Assembly (NCBI GenBank): GCA_016719895.1
Contig: JADJYG010000026.1
Coordinates: 11,001 to 75,000 of the forward strand
Reading direction: 5' to 3'
DNA length: 64,000 nt
DNA from: Saprospirales bacterium
Lineage (GTDB): Bacteria > Bacteroidota > Bacteroidia > Chitinophagales > Saprospiraceae
Shown here: positions 1-7,655 of the stretch, piece by piece
Position numbering within the stretch: position 1 is the stretch's first letter
How the letters are laid out: the number at the start of each line of letters is the position of its first letter
The notes under the pieces: model-generated
Seen by the model: the letters and a program-made list of their open reading frames with translations, nothing else
Database searches by the model: none
Told to the model about the DNA's origin: nothing
Made by a program: the position numbers and the translations under genes

Positions 1-463
1 TCCATTGTTCCACGCCGCCTTCGCCCGGCTGGGCATAGCGGGGTGTTTGGTGGGTGGCGTTTTTGAAAAAATTGTTGCCTTTACCGCCCCGGCCGCCGGG
101 GAGTAGGATTTTTTTGTCGTCGCGTTCGGTAATTTCCAGCAACAATTCGCCGGTTTCGGCATCTTTGGCCACGGTACCCAGGGGAACTTTTACGACGATG
201 TCGTCGCCGTCGGAGCCGGTTTTGAGCCCACCGCGCCCGGGTTGGCCGTCTTTGGCAAAGAGGTGTTTGGTGTATTTGAGGTCGAGCAGGGTCCATTCGT
301 TGGGGTCGGCCTGCAGAATGACGTGGCCGCCGCGCCCGCCGTCGCCGCCGTCGGGTCCGCCTTTGGGTGTGCCCGGGCCGCGGAAAAAGTGCACGCTGCC
401 CGCTCCGCCTTTGCCGGAACGGAACAGGATTTTTACATAGTCGACAAAATTCTGCTCAGCCAT
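1..463 (-). CDS. obg: GTPase Obg/CgtA, N-terminal part (runs off the left edge)
   Basis: Obg is a ribosome-associated GTPase acting in late 50S assembly and stress control. The 154 visible residues (start ATG at 463-461) make up the glycine-rich Obg fold: FRSGKGGAGSVHFFR near residues 14-28, a GGPDGGDGGRGG stretch at 35-46, and LLPGGRGGKGNNFF at 120-133, all hallmark Obg-fold segments. The window ends just before the G domain would begin, so no GTP-binding motif can be seen. The gene is read leftward from a TACCTTTG -7 element at 522-515 and is divergent from the LOG-family gene on the right. Nothing seems abnormal in the visible part. The family is certain; only the C-terminal two thirds are missing because of the window edge. 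Confidence 0.95.
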   Translation of the reverse strand, partial: MAEQNFVDYVKILFRSGKGGAGSVHFFRGPGTPKGGPDGGDGGRGGHVILQADPNEWTLLDLKYTKHLFAKDGQPGRGGLKTGSDGDDIVVKVPLGTVAKDAETGELLLEITERDDKKILLPGGRGGKGNNFFKNATHQTPRYAQPGEGGVEQW

Positions 464-514
464 TCGAATCGTGTTAAAAGGGAACGTGGATACCCGAAAA
501 TCGCTTTAGGCCTG

Positions 515-522
515 CAAAGGTA
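515..522 (-). promoter_or_regulatory. -7 promoter element of obg
   Basis: The minus strand reads TACCTTTG, a perfect match to the Bacteroidota -7 consensus TAnnTTTG, about 50 bases upstream of the obg start. No clear TTG -33 element is visible. Confidence 0.6.
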
Positions 523-570
523 GGCAATCGCGGCGTGAACCGGCGGTATGCGGAATTGATTGAGTTTTTT

Positions 571-578
571 GACCTTTG
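571..578 (+). promoter_or_regulatory. Probable -7 element of the LOG-family gene
   Basis: GACCTTTG differs from TAnnTTTG at one position and lies 57 bases upstream of the ATG at 636. Its TTG (576-578) is in frame with the downstream gene and could be mistaken for a start codon. Confidence 0.4.
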
Positions 579-635
579 CCGGCAGAGGAAAAAAATCAGG
601 CACCGCTCCCGCCGCCAGAGCAAACCGTTGTACAT

Positions 636-1376
636 ATGACCAGATCACGCCGCCCGCTTATCGCCCGCAATGAATCCGTATGGCTCGAAGGCCCCAGAAG
701 CCGCATCTATGAATTGGGGTTCGTGCTTCGCGTCTTTTGGGAGCTGTTCCGGGGAGTGCGCACGCTGCACTTCACCGGCCCGGCGGTCACGGTATTCGGC
801 TCGGCCCGGTTTCAGGAAGGGCACCGGTACTACGAGCTGGCCCGGCAAACGGGCAGCCGGATCGTTTCGGAGCTGGGCATGACCGTCATGACCGGCGGCG
901 GGCCCGGTATCATGGAAGCAGCCAACCGGGGCGCCCGCGAAGCCGGCGGGAACTCGGTTGGCTGCAACATCATCCTGCCGCACGAACAGAAGGAAAACCC
1001 GTACCTGGACAAATTCGTGCTTTTCCGCTATTTCTTCATCCGCAAAGTGCTGCTGGTGAAATACTCCTATGCGTTTATTATTCTACCCGGCGGCTTCGGC
1101 ACCATGGATGAGTTTTTTGAAACGCTCACCCTGATCCAAACCCGAAAAATCGAAGATTTTCCCATGGTCGTCATGGGTACGGAATTTTACAAACCCCTGC
1201 GCGACTTCCTGGCGTTCATGGCCGAACAAGGGACGATCTCGCCCGCAGATATGAAATTACTGCTGTTCACCGACGATCCGGAAGAAGCCGTAGCGCATAT
1301 CCGCAAATACCTGGTGGCGAATTATCGCATTGTAAAGCAGCGCCGGCCTTTGTGGTGGCTGTTTGAACGGGAATGA
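636..1376 (+). CDS. LOG-family (TIGR00730) nucleotide 5'-monophosphate phosphoribohydrolase
   Basis: Members of this family cleave the N-glycosidic bond of nucleoside or cytokinin riboside 5'-monophosphates, releasing the base. The 246-residue protein has the Rossmann-like core: VTVFGSARF near 52-60, GGGPGIMEA near 88-96 and the signature PGGFGTMDE near 151-159, which holds the catalytic Glu. A membrane-proximal N-terminal extension of about 45 residues precedes the core. I chose the ATG at 636; an in-frame TTG at 576 lies inside the likely -7 promoter element and would add 20 low-complexity residues. It stands alone between divergent obg and convergent ribE. Family certain; the exact substrate cannot be told from sequence. 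Confidence 0.88.
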   Translation: MTRSRRPLIARNESVWLEGPRSRIYELGFVLRVFWELFRGVRTLHFTGPAVTVFGSARFQEGHRYYELARQTGSRIVSELGMTVMTGGGPGIMEAANRGAREAGGNSVGCNIILPHEQKENPYLDKFVLFRYFFIRKVLLVKYSYAFIILPGGFGTMDEFFETLTLIQTRKIEDFPMVVMGTEFYKPLRDFLAFMAEQGTISPADMKLLLFTDDPEEAVAHIRKYLVANYRIVKQRRPLWWLFERE

Positions 1377-1418
1377 GCAAAACGGAATCCGGTACACGAA
1401 ATCAGGCGCACGGTGTTT

Positions 1419-2021
1419 TTACTTGTACAGCGCAAGGTAACGGGAGATATATTTTCCGATAAGGTCAAACTCGGTATTTACCGCGTCGCCAACGGCGATA
1501 TTCCGGAAATTGGTGTGCTCCCAGGTGAACGGAATGATCGCCACGGAAAACAGATCGTCCTGCGGCTCCACCACGGTCAGGCTGACGCCGTTGAGGCAAA
1601 CGGAGCCCTTATCCACCAGTAAATGCCCGGGCGAAGGCCGGTAGCGGAACGCAAACCGCCAGGAACCGCCCGTTTCCAGCACTTCCACGCAATGCGCCAC
1701 TGCATCCACGTGGCCCTGCACGAGGTGCCCGTCGAGCCGGCCGCCGATGGGCAGGCAGCGTTCGAGGTTGACCAACGTGCCTATGCGCCAGGCGCCCAGA
1801 TTGGTGCGGCGCAGCGTTTCTTCCACGGCCGTGACGGTGTGCACCGCGGCGCCGTCCAGGCTACCCCTTTCGACCACGGTGAGGCAGGCGCCATCGTGGC
1901 TTACGCTCTGATCCACCTTCAGCTCGCTGCTGATGGGGCTGGCCAGGGTGAAATGGATGTTGGAGCGGTCCTTTTCAATTTTTCGGACGGCGCCGAGGGC
2001 TTCGATGATTCCGGTGAACAT
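1419..2021 (-). CDS. ribE: Riboflavin synthase alpha chain
   Basis: The enzyme dismutates two 6,7-dimethyl-8-ribityllumazine molecules into riboflavin and a pyrimidine, the last step of riboflavin synthesis in the cytoplasm. The 200 residues form two lumazine-binding halves: MFTGIIE at 1-7 with SHDGACLTVV at 41-50, and GHLVQGHVD at 98-106 with CLNGVSLTVV at 142-151. The length is normal for the family. The start is the ATG at 2021-2019 giving MFTG, the invariant N-terminus; the open frame upstream runs through a repeat element and is not protein. The repeat hairpin and CCACCGT tract sit between this start and the upstream same-strand gene (65 bases), so they would be in the mRNA leader. No other rib gene is in the window. 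Confidence 0.95.
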   Translation of the reverse strand: MFTGIIEALGAVRKIEKDRSNIHFTLASPISSELKVDQSVSHDGACLTVVERGSLDGAAVHTVTAVEETLRRTNLGAWRIGTLVNLERCLPIGGRLDGHLVQGHVDAVAHCVEVLETGGSWRFAFRYRPSPGHLLVDKGSVCLNGVSLTVVEPQDDLFSVAIIPFTWEHTNFRNIAVGDAVNTEFDLIGKYISRYLALYK

Positions 2022-2071
2022 TGTTGGACGGTGGACGGTGGACGGTGGACCCCGAGACCTCGGGGGTGGAT
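2022..2071 (-). repeat. CCCCGA-hairpin / (CCACCGT)n leader repeat, copy 1
   Basis: Read on the minus strand this is TCCACC, then the stem-loop CCCCGA-GGTC-TCGGGG (2065-2050), then about three and a half CCACCGT units, ending at the ribE start codon. The same arrangement in the same orientation precedes the transporter start at 8936, so it is a repeated element rather than a chance hairpin. Confidence 0.75.
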
Positions 2072-2086
2072 AGGTGCTATTCCATA

Positions 2087-3697
2087 TCACTCAATAACCA
2101 ATTCCTGGTGGGCCACGCCGAGCAAGGTGTTGAGGAAAAAATGGTATTTACCCGGGCGGATGAATATATTTTTCGGCATAACGGCGGTATTCCTGCCCTG
2201 CCCCGATTGTTGATCAACGACGTACAAACCGGTGCCCTCCGTATCGAAAACGCTCAGGATGATGCGTCCCGGCTCGGGCAGTTCATAATCGATCCGGTAG
2301 TGGTTGCCGGCCAACACCGGGTCGAACAGTTTGATCCGGACGCTGCCGGCGGTGGCCAACAGCGCCCGGAAGTCGTTTCTGACCATCAACGGGGTTCGCA
2401 AGGTGTATTTGTTTATCACGATGGCGAGTTGCGGCAACGCATACCCCGGTGTTTGAATGGAATCCAGCCGGGCAATATCCTGTGCTGCGCCTTCGGATGG
2501 AAACACGAGGTCCAGGCTGTCGGGAATGGGCTGGCCGGGACCGACAACCGTCGTGCGGCTGCCCGCGCTGAGCCGGAAGGATATTTCCGGTTGCAACTGC
2601 CCGTCGATCCGGATATCCGGGCGGGCGCTTACTATAGCCCGGAAATCCGCTTCGTCGAAGACGCTCCGGTTTAGTTGAATGGGCGGATCGGCTGCTATGA
2701 TATTTCCTTGCGTATCTTTCAGTTGGAGCAAATACAGGTTATCCAGTTTCTCCCGCCAGCCGCCCCAGGCAATTTCCAGGGTATGGCTGTCGCGGTTGCG
2801 GCGCAGCGCCAGGCGGGGATCGCTGCCGGCCACTATATACATGGTTTTTTCAAACAGCTGGTCGTGCTGTTCAGCGGTATGAATGGTCAGGCTAACGACC
2901 GAGCCGGGTTTCAGCAGGTGTTTGTAGTGTTCGAGGCGCTGAACCATGCTGCGGTACGCCGCCGGCTCGAGCACGGCCACCAGCCCAAACGAAACCTGGT
3001 TGGGATCCGATATCCGGATACTGGCCGCAAGGGGCACGGGCGTAGCGTATATTTTCCACTCGACATAGGGCAGTTGCTGCACGGTTTGCCAAAACTCTGT
3101 TTCGGAAAAAAAATCGCGGTTGGCGTTTTCATAAATATCCTCGCGGCCCCAAATCACTTTTTCCAATACGGAAGTATTCATGGCGCCTGCTGTGGGGGTA
3201 TTTCTCGAGGCGGCCGGACTTGCGGGTTGGTCCTGCGGCGCTTCCAGGATAATATCGATACTGCCGGTGGCTTCGTCAAGCCCCAGCGATAGCCCGGTGA
3301 GACGAAGCGCCTGACCGCTGGCGACGCGTTGCCCCAGCGTTTCATCCAGCAAGCTGATGATCCGGTTGTAGTCATGGCCATCGCGGGAGGCATCCACCCG
3401 TTGCCCTTCCAGGGTAAAGGAAATATGGTCGAGCAGCGTGCTGCCGTTCCACAAATACGGGGTGTGCAGCAACATTTGCCGGAAACCGGCGGGTGTAGTG
3501 TGCAGTGTGCCGCTGTAGCCGGTTTCTTCCAGCAGCGTGCACTGGAGGTTATTCCAGTAAAAGATATACTTGCCGGCGGCAGGAGCCTCGGACACCGGGT
3601 TGGCGTTGGTGATTTGGAAGGCAAAAGCAGGGACTGGAATCCGGCTTAAAAAAAGCAGCAGCAGCCATACCCGGCTGACGGATTGGAATGTTTGCAT
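2087..3697 (-). CDS. Secreted protein of unknown function
   Basis: I do not recognise this 536-residue protein. The ATG at 3697 begins a good signal peptide (MQTFQSVSRVWLLLLFLSRI followed by PVPAFA and a likely cleavage site). The mature chain is mostly predicted beta-structure with few cysteines and contains a central Pro/Ala-rich spacer (near the ASPAASRNTPTAGA stretch). The last 80 residues (IILSVFDTEGTGLYVV, then IRPGKYHFFLN) resemble a beta-sandwich sorting or adhesion domain, but the end lacks a clear T9SS signature. A TACCTTTG -7 element lies at 3772-3765. It is 65 bases upstream of ribE on the same strand, but a functional link is doubtful. Most likely a periplasmic or surface protein. 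Confidence 0.7.
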   Translation of the reverse strand: MQTFQSVSRVWLLLLFLSRIPVPAFAFQITNANPVSEAPAAGKYIFYWNNLQCTLLEETGYSGTLHTTPAGFRQMLLHTPYLWNGSTLLDHISFTLEGQRVDASRDGHDYNRIISLLDETLGQRVASGQALRLTGLSLGLDEATGSIDIILEAPQDQPASPAASRNTPTAGAMNTSVLEKVIWGREDIYENANRDFFSETEFWQTVQQLPYVEWKIYATPVPLAASIRISDPNQVSFGLVAVLEPAAYRSMVQRLEHYKHLLKPGSVVSLTIHTAEQHDQLFEKTMYIVAGSDPRLALRRNRDSHTLEIAWGGWREKLDNLYLLQLKDTQGNIIAADPPIQLNRSVFDEADFRAIVSARPDIRIDGQLQPEISFRLSAGSRTTVVGPGQPIPDSLDLVFPSEGAAQDIARLDSIQTPGYALPQLAIVINKYTLRTPLMVRNDFRALLATAGSVRIKLFDPVLAGNHYRIDYELPEPGRIILSVFDTEGTGLYVVDQQSGQGRNTAVMPKNIFIRPGKYHFFLNTLLGVAHQELVIE

Positions 3698-3764
3698 GTG
3701 CAGGAGGATTTGTGCGCATGTTGGGTATTTTGGCCCGGCGGGAAAATCTCCGACATGCTCATAA

Positions 3765-3772
3765 CAAAGGTA
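3765..3772 (-). promoter_or_regulatory. -7 element of the secreted unknown protein
   Basis: The minus strand reads TACCTTTG, a perfect TAnnTTTG, 67 bases upstream of the ATG at 3697. It falls in the 91-base gap after the aldehyde dehydrogenase stop. Confidence 0.55.
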
Positions 3773-3788
3773 TCGGTAAATCCGGTCT

Positions 3789-5336
3789 TTACAAGTCAAA
3801 CTTGATTCCCTGCGCCAGCGGTACGGTTTCGGAATAGTTGATCGTGTTGGTCTGCCGGCGCATGTAAGCTTTCCAGGCGTCGGAGCCCGATTCGCGGCCG
3901 CCGCCGGTTTCCTTTTCGCCGCCGAAGGCTCCGCCGATTTCGGCGCCTGAGGTGCCGATATTGACGTTGGCGATGCCGCAATCGGAGCCGGCTGCCGACA
4001 GGAAGCGCTCGGCTTCGCGCAGGTTGTTGGTCATGATGGCCGACGACAGGCCCTGCGGCACGCCGTTTTGAAGGGCGATGGCCGCTTCGATGGTTTTGTA
4101 CTTTAGCAGGTACAGGATCGGGGCGAACGTTTCGTGCTGCACAATCGCCCAGTCGTTTTGCGCTTCGGCGATACAAGGCTTCACGTAGCAACCGCTTTCA
4201 TAACCGCCGCCGCTGAGCACACCGCCCTCCACCGCAAATTTGCCGCCGGCTTTTTTAACCGCTGCAATGGCGTGCAGGTATAGTTCCACCGCGCCTTTAT
4301 CGATCAACGGGCCGACATGGTTGCTGGCATCGAGCGGGTCGCCGATGCGCAGTTGCTTGTAGGCGTTCGCCAGGGCGTTTTTCACGTCGTTGTAGATACT
4401 TTCGTGGATAATCAGCCGGCGTGTGGAGGTGCAACGTTGCCCGCAGGTACCCACGGCGCCGAATACCGCGCCGGTCAGTACGATTTTTAAATCAGCCGAA
4501 GGCGTGATAATAATGGCGTTGTTGCCGCCGAGTTCCAGCAGGCTGCGGCCCAGGCGCTCGGCCACAGCGCGGCCCACGATCTTGCCCATGCGGGTGCTGC
4601 CGGTGGCGCTGATAAGCGGTACGCGCTGGTCTTTGGTCAGGTATTCGCCTACTTTGTAGTCGCCGTTGATGACCGAACAGATTCCTTCGGGCAGGTTGTT
4701 GGCCTGGAGCACTTTTTGAAACAGGTTTTGGCAGGCGATGGCGCACAGCGGCACTTTTTCCGAGGGCTTCCACACGCACACGTCGCCGCATACCAGCGCG
4801 ATCATGGCATTCCACGACCATACCGCCACCGGAAAGTTGAATGCGGAAATAATGCCAACGACGCCCAGGGGGTGCCATTGTTCGTACATGCGGTGTCCGG
4901 GGCGTTCGCTGTGCATGGTCAGGCCATACAGCTGGCGCGAGAGGCCCACGGCGAAATCGCAAATGTCGATCATCTCCTGCACCTCGCCCCAGCCTTCCTG
5001 CAGGCTTTTTCCCATTTCGTAGCTCACCAGCCGGCCCAGCGGGTCTTTGTACTGGCGCAGGATTTCGCCGTATTGCCGCACGATCTCGCCGCGCCGGGGC
5101 GCCGGTATGTCGCGCCAGATGCGGAATGCCACTTCGGCGCGGGCGATGACCTGCTCGTATTGTTCGCGGGTGGTGATCGTGACCGACCCAATGTGTTCGC
5201 CGTCTACGGGCGAATGGCTGTGCAGGCTGCGGGCGCTGCGGGAGAGATGTTCCCGGCCGGTCCAGGTGCCGTGGTTTTTGGCTTTCACGCCGAGTTTGCG
5301 GAAGAAATCTTTTTGCATGGAAAACGATGGTTGCAT
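3789..5336 (-). CDS. NAD(P)-dependent aldehyde dehydrogenase, ALDH7 (aminoadipate-semialdehyde) type
   Basis: The product oxidises an aldehyde to the acid with NAD(P)+; ALDH7 enzymes typically take alpha-aminoadipate semialdehyde in lysine or pipecolate breakdown. All hallmarks are present in 515 residues: the FNFP motif at 166-169, the VWKPSEK cofactor segment near 188-194, the general base Glu268 in LLELGGNN, and the nucleophile Cys302 in GTCGQRCTS. The C-terminal GAFGGEKETGGGRESGSDAWK region is typical of ALDH7. A start at Met7 is also possible. A TACCTTTG -7 element lies at 5377-5370, 33 bases upstream. No other lysine catabolic gene is nearby, so the substrate is inferred from the subfamily only. 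Confidence 0.9.
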   Translation of the reverse strand: MQPSFSMQKDFFRKLGVKAKNHGTWTGREHLSRSARSLHSHSPVDGEHIGSVTITTREQYEQVIARAEVAFRIWRDIPAPRRGEIVRQYGEILRQYKDPLGRLVSYEMGKSLQEGWGEVQEMIDICDFAVGLSRQLYGLTMHSERPGHRMYEQWHPLGVVGIISAFNFPVAVWSWNAMIALVCGDVCVWKPSEKVPLCAIACQNLFQKVLQANNLPEGICSVINGDYKVGEYLTKDQRVPLISATGSTRMGKIVGRAVAERLGRSLLELGGNNAIIITPSADLKIVLTGAVFGAVGTCGQRCTSTRRLIIHESIYNDVKNALANAYKQLRIGDPLDASNHVGPLIDKGAVELYLHAIAAVKKAGGKFAVEGGVLSGGGYESGCYVKPCIAEAQNDWAIVQHETFAPILYLLKYKTIEAAIALQNGVPQGLSSAIMTNNLREAERFLSAAGSDCGIANVNIGTSGAEIGGAFGGEKETGGGRESGSDAWKAYMRRQTNTINYSETVPLAQGIKFDL

Positions 5337-5369
5337 GGTTTCTGGTTCAAGGAATTATCAGGACGGGCG

Positions 5370-5377
5370 CAAAGGTA
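5370..5377 (-). promoter_or_regulatory. -7 element of the aldehyde dehydrogenase
   Basis: Minus strand TACCTTTG, a perfect TAnnTTTG, 33 bases from the ATG. This would give a leader of about 27 bases. Confidence 0.6.
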
Positions 5378-5579
5378 GGGAATGTGCTTGGGAAAAAAAG
5401 GACGGACCCACAAGTCTCAAACTCCAAATGCGCCAGGGACGGCCTTGGCCAAACGCAATACACGGCTTATTTTTGTACGTCAAGCGTCCGCATAAGCGGA
5501 TATTTATTGTAGAGATCAAGTGGGTGATGCCGGTATACTTTGATGCAGAAAATTTCCTGCAAACGCAAGGGCAACTGGA

Positions 5580-6392
5580 TTAATTCCCCCCGCACTCCCA
5601 CACCCAGTCCGACAGCGGAAACGACTTGCCCTGGTACGAAAAATGCCACCATTCGGTGCGGATGCCCCGCAGGCCAACAGACTGCATGGCGCGGCGCAAC
5701 AAGCGGCGGTTGTTCAGCGCCGTCGCCGGCAGGTTGGTATAGTCGGTGTGGGCTTCTCGCCCGAAATAGTCGTAAGGCGTGCCCATGTCCAGTTCGTTGC
5801 CCTGGGCGTCCACAATCGTGAGGTCGACTGCCGCCCCGCGGGAGTGCATGGAGCCTTTTTCGGGAGGCGTCACGTAGTTCGGGTCTGGCACCTTGTCCCA
5901 CAGCCGCTGCTGGTAGGGCCGGGGCCGGTAGCAGTCGTACATTTTCAGGCTCAGGCCCTGTTGCCGGAGGCTGCGCTGCGCCCGCACCAGGGCGCGGGCC
6001 GTTTCGATGCGCAGCAGGCAGCGCGCGCAGTCGTAGATTTTACTTTCGGTGAAATTGTTGGTCGTGGCGTAGCGGATATCCAGTTGGATGGAGGTATCGA
6101 GCAGCGCCAGGTCTACAAACCCGCCGGGGATATCGCCCTGCTGGCCAAATCCCGGGGCTGCCGCTGCCGGAGGGGGCGCCGGGTGGTATGATTCGCCGTT
6201 TTTGGGCACTGGTACTTCCGGCGGCAAGGTATCCTGGCCGCTTTCCGGGGGCGCTGCGTTTTTTCTGGCAGCCGGCTCCGGGGCGGCTTCTGCGCTTTTG
6301 GCGCCGGGCGGGGTAGATTCTGCGGCTTTTTGGGGGTCGGCTCCACAGGCGAACAACAGCGCACCAATACATATTACGAGAAGATATTTCAT
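5580..6392 (-). CDS. VanX-like D-Ala-D-Ala dipeptidase (M15D) lipoprotein
   Basis: M15D zinc peptidases hydrolyse D-Ala-D-Ala and act in peptidoglycan recycling or vancomycin resistance. The 270-residue protein starts with a lipoprotein signal (LLFAC, Cys16), then a Pro/Ala/Glu-rich linker to about residue 85, then the catalytic domain: the Arg motif YDCYRPRPYQ at 152-161, zinc motif SMHSRGAAVD at 181-190 (His183, Asp190), and EWWH at 247-250 (base Glu247, ligand His250). All catalytic residues are present. Because it is lipid-anchored outside the cytoplasm, it more probably trims wall peptides than the cytoplasmic D-Ala-D-Ala pool. There are no vanH or vanA homologues nearby, so resistance is not implied. 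Confidence 0.88.
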   Translation of the reverse strand: MKYLLVICIGALLFACGADPQKAAESTPPGAKSAEAAPEPAARKNAAPPESGQDTLPPEVPVPKNGESYHPAPPPAAAAPGFGQQGDIPGGFVDLALLDTSIQLDIRYATTNNFTESKIYDCARCLLRIETARALVRAQRSLRQQGLSLKMYDCYRPRPYQQRLWDKVPDPNYVTPPEKGSMHSRGAAVDLTIVDAQGNELDMGTPYDYFGREAHTDYTNLPATALNNRRLLRRAMQSVGLRGIRTEWWHFSYQGKSFPLSDWVWECGGN

Positions 6393-6534
6393 AAACGCAG
6401 GGAAATAGTTTTGTAAACGGCATAGGCAAAGTACCGGAAATTTCCGCGATTATCTGTTGAAACAAGGTGCTGATCAAATTTTTATAAACGAAAACCCGGA
6501 TTGCAGCGTTTATAGGCGCAACTTGTTTTTACCC

Positions 6535-7581
6535 ATGCGCATCACAGTTTTCATGGCAGCATTGATTTTCAAGGGCCTTTTTGCCGCGGCTCAAAACACC
6601 CCGTACGCAGGCCAGCCGGCGGCGGGCCCGGGCGGCGCCGACTACCGGCACCGTTCGGTGGCGTTTTTCGATGCCGCAACGCGCGCCGACGGCTACTGGC
6701 TTTTCGAACCGGCCGACCCCAAGCCGGATTCCGCAGAAGTGGTGGTGTTTATGCACGGCTACGGCGCCTACAACCCGATGGCCTACGGCAAGTGGATCAA
6801 ACATCTGGTGGCCAAGGGTAATATCGTTATCTATCCGCGCTATCAAAAAAACCTCCTGATGCCGCGCCCCGAGGCTTTTCCGGCCAATGCAGCCAAAGGC
6901 ATCCGCGATGCGCTGGCCCAGCTCCACACCGGCGACCACGTACGCCCCCGCACCGGCGAAGTGGCCTATTTTGGGCACTCGTACGGTGGCGTCATTACAG
7001 CCAACCTGGCCATTCACTGGGAAAAATACCAGATCCCGGAGCCGGCAGCCCTGCTCCTGTGCGAACCGGGCTCCGGGCCGCTCAAGGGCGCCCGGCTCGA
7101 TAATTACGGCGGCCTTTCGCCCGACCTGAACCTGCTCGTTATTGTCGGTGAGGATGATTATGTGGTGGGGCACGAATTTGGGCAACTGGTGTTCGAAACC
7201 GCTGTAAACACCCCGAACCGCAACCTCATACTCCAGCGCCACGATACCGACGGACACCGCTGGCTACTGGCCACACACTCCGAGCCTTATTGCTACGACC
7301 TCGACTTCGATACCGGTGTGCGGAATTATACCGCCAAACGCGTTTTTCAAACTTCCCGCCTCAACGAAGTGGACTTCAACTGTTACTGGAAACTGGGCGA
7401 TGCGCTGATCGGCTTCGCCCGGCAGGGCCTGTATGGCGACGTGGCATTTGGAAATACCCCCCAACAACGCTTTCTCGGCAAGTGGGCCAACGGCAAATCC
7501 ATGCGCCCACTGGATGTTTTTCTCCCCGAACAGATACCGGCAGCCGGCGCAGCGGCTGCGGCAGGATCTGTGGGAAAATGA
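6535..7581 (+). CDS. Secreted alpha/beta hydrolase
   Basis: This is a 348-residue serine hydrolase of the alpha/beta fold, probably an esterase or lipase-like enzyme in the periplasm. The ATG at 6535 opens a signal peptide (MRITVFMAALIFKGLFAAAQ). Visible catalytic features are the oxyanion-loop VVVFMHGYG at 69-77, the nucleophile elbow GHSYGG at 147-152 (Ser149), a likely acid in VGEDDYV near 206-212 and His241 in DTDGHRW. The C-terminus is Ala-rich. An in-frame ATG at 6457 lies further upstream but would bury the signal peptide. It is divergent from the VanX-like gene and is followed by the sugar-dehydrogenase-like gene after 74 bases. The substrate is unknown. Confidence 0.82.
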   Translation: MRITVFMAALIFKGLFAAAQNTPYAGQPAAGPGGADYRHRSVAFFDAATRADGYWLFEPADPKPDSAEVVVFMHGYGAYNPMAYGKWIKHLVAKGNIVIYPRYQKNLLMPRPEAFPANAAKGIRDALAQLHTGDHVRPRTGEVAYFGHSYGGVITANLAIHWEKYQIPEPAALLLCEPGSGPLKGARLDNYGGLSPDLNLLVIVGEDDYVVGHEFGQLVFETAVNTPNRNLILQRHDTDGHRWLLATHSEPYCYDLDFDTGVRNYTAKRVFQTSRLNEVDFNCYWKLGDALIGFARQGLYGDVAFGNTPQQRFLGKWANGKSMRPLDVFLPEQIPAAGAAAAAGSVGK

Positions 7582-7624
7582 TAATGTAGACGCAGGCGGG
7601 CATGTATTTGTCCCCCTGGCGCAT

Positions 7625-7632
7625 TACTTTTG
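7625..7632 (+). promoter_or_regulatory. -7 element of the sorbosone-dehydrogenase-like gene
   Basis: TACTTTTG is a perfect TAnnTTTG, 23 bases upstream of the ATG at 7656. A TTG at 7608-7610 is closer than a normal -33 element. Confidence 0.55.
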
Positions 7633-7655
7633 CCCGAAAGCAAAACCCGCCGCCT

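Noticed and set aside
1413..2021. FMN riboswitch before ribE
   Set aside because: The leader contains only the CCCCGA/CCACCGT repeat; no RFN-type conserved segments are visible.
5580..6392. Vancomycin-resistance cluster
   Set aside because: No vanH, vanA/B or vanRS homologues are adjacent, and the protein is an exported lipoprotein.
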